Source: Leptodactylus fallax
Taxonomy: Eukaryota > Chordata > Amphibia > Anura > Leptodactylidae
Assembly: GCA_947044405.1 (NCBI GenBank)
Contig: CAMRHE010000323.1
Coordinates: forward strand, 541,501 to 605,500
DNA: 64,000 bases
Reading direction: 5' to 3'
In this document: positions 60,468-64,000 of the stretch, in pieces
Layout of the letters: every line of letters begins with the position of its first letter
Numbering within the stretch: position 1 is the stretch's first letter
Translations under genes and position numbers: made by a program
The notes under the pieces: model-generated
Databases searched by the model: none
The model's input: only the letters and a program-made list of their open reading frames with translations
Told to the model about the DNA's origin: nothing

Positions 60468-61413
60468 CCACGTTCGGACCGCACATTGGGTTTTTACGTC
60501 TGGAAGGTGGTTGCCTTGTTCTGCAAGGATGTACCGGTACGTCCAAGCAGGACTCAGCAGCTGCACGAAATTGTGCAGCTACTGAAACGGGGAGTCGGCT
60601 GTAACTTCAGCCGGAGCTCCAGGAGAGTAGGCAGGGAAGGTTTATTACCTTCCCTGCCATCCCGATCGCTGTGTATACAGCGCTCAATGAGCATTGTATA
60701 CAGCGCTATAGGCGCCGCCACCTTGTGGCTCCCCTCTGACCCAGTGGTCACGTGATCCGCCGGGATCAGTGTGTGTTAGAGCTGCTGGATCCTACAGGAC
60801 CCAGATCAGCTCTATAGTTATGTGTAAGTAACGCGCAGGAGGCTGTATACCTCCTGCAACTGAGGCTAAATGTACCAGCCCCAGTTACAGGGGAAATCAG
60901 CCTCCCCCCAAAAAAAAAAAGTGATCAGATGTCCCCAAAAGTCTATTATGACCTTATGGGGACACAATGTAAAAAAAAAATAAAATAAAATAATAGAAAA
61001 GTTAAAAAAAAAAAAATAATATGCCAATAAAACGACGTTATTAGAAGTTCTAGCCCCACCCCCGACAACACCATACAAAATAAAAAAATACCGTAACGGA
61101 GAGTAAAAACTATTTTATAAAGTTTTTTAGTAGCACTTTGTGTTATTAAATAAAAAAAAAAAATGAAAACTGAAAAACAGACCCGTTTTTCCTCCTCTTT
61201 GTTTATATTTTCCCAGATATAAAAAAAATGAAAAAACATGCAAAAATAAAAACAACATAAAAATAAAGCCCTATGTGTCACCAAAAAAAGACGCAGAAAT
61301 TAGTTGAATAACGCAAATGATAAAAATGTTACAGCCCTCAAAACCGCACATACAAAATGCCCAAAAATGTGTCTGATCCTGGACCAGAAATAGGCCCGGT
61401 ACTGAAGTGGTTA
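60464..61413. mobile_element. TTAA-type non-autonomous element abutting the previous MITE
   Basis: It starts TTAACCACGTTCGGACCGC at 60464 and ends with the reverse complement of TAACCACTTCAGTACCGGGC near 61413. It shares the TTAA at 60464-60467 with the neighbouring MITE. The right-hand TTAA is degraded to TTAT. The right half is A-rich with long A runs. No transposase. Confidence 0.65.
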
Positions 61414-62460
61414 TGGTACGTTTTGTGACTATGATACGAGATAATGAAGACTAGTGCAGTATTATCTATGGAGAGATCACTTATTCTAAGTGGATTTCAG
61501 CATACTGATGTCCTTATGCTTGTACATATATGTAAGAGTAGATATAAGAGGGGTCCTAGAGACAAGAGAGTGTGGAGAGGACGAGTACAGAAGGTCACAG
61601 GCAGTGATGGTCTCTGCTGCCATTGCTGGTAATGTAGAACATCAGACTTTCCATTTTATACCTTTCACTTTCCCCAGAACTTTGCCAAACTTTTCTTTTT
61701 CCCACCACAACCCAGTACGTCCCGGCAGCTTTTTATCACTTTATCTCCAACAACCTTTACTTGGCATTACACAAGGATCTGCAGAGTAACAATTCAGGTT
61801 CTTCTTGGCCTTGGCGCCACATTTGGGTTGGTTTATTAGACTCTGTTGCCAATACGTACCTACAGTAGTGTCTATACTGACAACACCAAAAATATTCACT
61901 TGGCTCTACTTACCACATTTACATATTACAACAGTTCTGGTTCAGCATTGCTGGATGTCAGATATGATCTCCACCTTCTTGAAGACGTTAGAGTTGGTGC
62001 CAGAATCGGACAGATACTAAATCTGAGACAAGTGAAGAGTTATCACAATTACTTACTGTACATATTATAGCACCACCTGGTGTTCAATGTATATAGCAAA
62101 ATGAACGTCCACCAAACAACTGAGTGGTAGTGGGTACTCATACCCCCTCGTGGTGATGTTTCGCACAACCAGTACTCTGGGCTGTAAATCTTGGCCCAAC
62201 CAGGGGTCTAAAAACCTGAACTACAAAGGATTTACGACCCAGTTATTTGTGGTCTTTAGAGCTGAGGACATACTGGGATTTGCATCCAAAATAAAAGCAC
62301 AAAAATGCGCCCATATTAAAGCATCCTAGAGTTGTATATTTTAAGTATACGACTGGGTGCACACAGTTTCCTGCAATACCCTTTTAAGGTTTTACCAAAC
62401 TTTCTGTAGAGTGAACCTAATTCTTAAAGGGAGTGAGACCAGAACCCAACATATCAATCC
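61414..62460 (+). other. SNTB1 intron 1, no feature seen
   Basis: Short open frames at 61444-61632, 61490-61789 and 61805-62070 have no recognised domain and no splice signals around them that would make an exon. Confidence 0.45.
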
Positions 62461-62714
62461 AGCCCTGCAGATAGATAGGTTAGGGTCTCCTGAATCAAAC
62501 AATGTTTCCCCCTTGTAAATCGGAGTCTCTGTTGCCGAGATATCGCCTTTTTATTCATATGCAAATGAGTTCTTTGAAGCAATAAGGGCGCTGCCATTGC
62601 TTCAACGGCTCATTTACATACTAACAAAAATGTCAATATCTCGGCAACAGAGGCTCCGATTCATATGGGGGAAACACTGTTTGATTCAGGTGACCCTAAC
62701 CTATCTGTCGGGCT
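62461..62714. mobile_element. Palindromic MITE-like fold-back
   Basis: The left arm from AGCCCTGCAGATAGATAGGT (62461) and the right arm ending at 62714 are reverse complements over about 120 bp. They share 'taggttagggt', 'gaatcaaacaatgtttcccc', 'gttgccgagatatc' and 'atgcaaatgag'-like words with scattered mismatches. The centre is near 62588. A larger element may extend left to 'cttaaagggagtgagacc' near 62425. Confidence 0.85.
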
Positions 62715-62734
62715 TGTTTTCTTTCAGAAATAGC

Positions 62735-62892
62735 GCCCCACCTGTCCATGGGTTGTATCTACTATTGCAAAGCAGCCCCATTGAAGTGAATCGGGCTGAG
62801 CAGCAATGCCACACACAACCCGTGGGCAGATGTGGCTCTGTTTTTGGAATAAGGCAGCTAAAATCTTCCAATCCTGTACAACCCCTTTAAGT
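62735..62892. repeat. Anuran dispersed repeat fragment
   Basis: The run 'gccccattgaagtgaatcgg', 'tggctctgtttttgga', 'aatcctgtacaacccctttaag' is of a kind that I recall as frequent in frog genomes. Both ends are ill defined. Confidence 0.5.
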
Positions 62893-64000
62893 AGATCCAG
62901 AGTACAACTTTTTACAAGTGTCCTTCTTCTGAACCTGTATTGTTGTCCCTCTTGTAATCATTTCGGCTACTTCGCAAAAATACCGCAGGGTCTTAAATTC
63001 AATATAATATGAAGACATTTTCCTCCGCACAGAATTCACTAAGGAATTCTATCAATTCCCAGACAATTTCCTTTTCTGCAGAGCTCGGGATTCTTAGGTG
63101 AATACTAGGACAATTATCACCTGTGCGGGGGAAGGGGGACAGTTCCTTTTATAGAACTTTATGATTTTCTGTTCAATTATTTAAGAACTTTAATGGGTTT
63201 TCTGCTTTCACATTAAAGTCGTAAAAATTTACGGAAAACATTGCTTTACTTCTTGCTGATTTTTGTGTAAGTTGTAATTTCACCATACATTATTATAAAA
63301 AAAAAAAATTGTAACTTTGGTCACACTGGGATATGGCAGAATGGCGCAAAGTTATGAACACTTAAAGGGAAACTGACCATGAGAGCCAAGAAGTCACATG
63401 TGACAAGGTCTTACTCCGAGGAGGGCAAGGATTGCGGAAAAGCGCAAAAAAAGAACTAAAACTTATACTTGGGATCATATATGACACTATGTATTGATAC
63501 GTGGGGGCTATGTGAGCGGCGCTATTATGCTCGAATGGTTAGTGGTATTAGGACCGGTGTAAGATATCCGATTTGAAGCCAGGGCAAAAAACGTTACGTT
63601 TTACACGACCTGCAAAGTGTATGGGATTCTGGCTAATCCCAGCCATACATCGCAAAAAAAAAATCTGCAGCTGACATGCCGCAATTTCAAAATGTCCTTA
63701 TTGTGGACAGGTTATAAGGCAGAGATGCTGGCTGGGTTCAGAGTATAGAAAGTTCCTGCATTCATGGTAATATCCATTGGCAATTGATCAAAACAAAAGA
63801 TGTCACTACTAAGATGGTTAGAGAAAATCTTTCAAATTCTTTAAAACTTTTAAATTTCTAAAAATTTAAATCTAGTCATGTTCATTGGAAAACCCCTTTC
63901 TTTAAGTTCCTGCAAATCTATAAACAAAATACATAATATATAATAGCAAAAAAGTTCATTTTATTTCTCATTAATGTACACTCAGCTCCCCATCTTGACA
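62893..64000 (+). other. SNTB1 intron 1, no feature seen
   Basis: A/T-rich sequence with a short A run (63296-63309) and no supported coding, RNA or tandem-repeat feature. The intron continues past the window, since no sequence resembling syntrophin exon 2 is present. Confidence 0.5.

Noticed and set aside
60866..61284. Phe/Tyr-rich minus-strand open frames resembling membrane proteins
   Set aside because: They come from A-runs in the TTAA-type repeat and have no gene context.

Overview
This window looks like nuclear DNA from an anuran amphibian (frog or toad). Three things point that way: one vertebrate gene with a GT splice donor, decayed Tc1/mariner, hAT and TTAA-site elements of types I recognise from frog genomes, and no bacterial operon structure. 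The species cannot be named from the sequence alone.

The only host gene I can support is the first coding exon of beta-1-syntrophin (SNTB1) on the + strand, with its ATG at 53637 and a splice donor at 54136. It encodes the split start of PH1 and the PDZ domain. The rest of the window to 64000 is its first intron, which runs past the edge.

Layout. 1-4.36 kb: dispersed repeats, a tRNA-derived SINE (minus strand) and a broken BED-finger/hAT-type transposase. 4.36-6.55 kb: a ~35-bp minisatellite split by a Tc1 element inserted at TA. 6.55-14.86 kb: dispersed repeats, a second broken Tc1 element, and an 831-bp non-autonomous hAT element with exact 8-bp target duplications and nested hairpins. 14.86-15.99 kb: the same ~35-bp minisatellite in opposite orientation. 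16-21.5 kb: a TTAA-bounded element carrying a nested 142-bp hAT MITE, and decayed repeats. 21.5-47.74 kb: a 26-kb satellite of 37-bp and 30-bp units with nested higher-order periods (~1.8, ~4.7 and ~11.3 kb). Its minus strand has no stop codons over more than 13 kb, which gives spurious giant ORFs. 47.74-49.36 kb: a full-length but dead Tc1 element sitting exactly on the satellite edge. 49.4-53.2 kb: MITEs, one ending 0.4 kb before the SNTB1 ATG. 53.2-64 kb: SNTB1 promoter/5'UTR, exon 1 and intron 1. The intron opens with an 11-copy repeat whose 20-bp core stays conserved while the spacers diverge.

Nothing here is a working multi-gene system. The window is a repeat-rich upstream flank plus the 5' end of one gene. 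The most unusual signals are the hierarchical satellite and the conserved CAGCTG-containing core repeated through the start of the SNTB1 intron.
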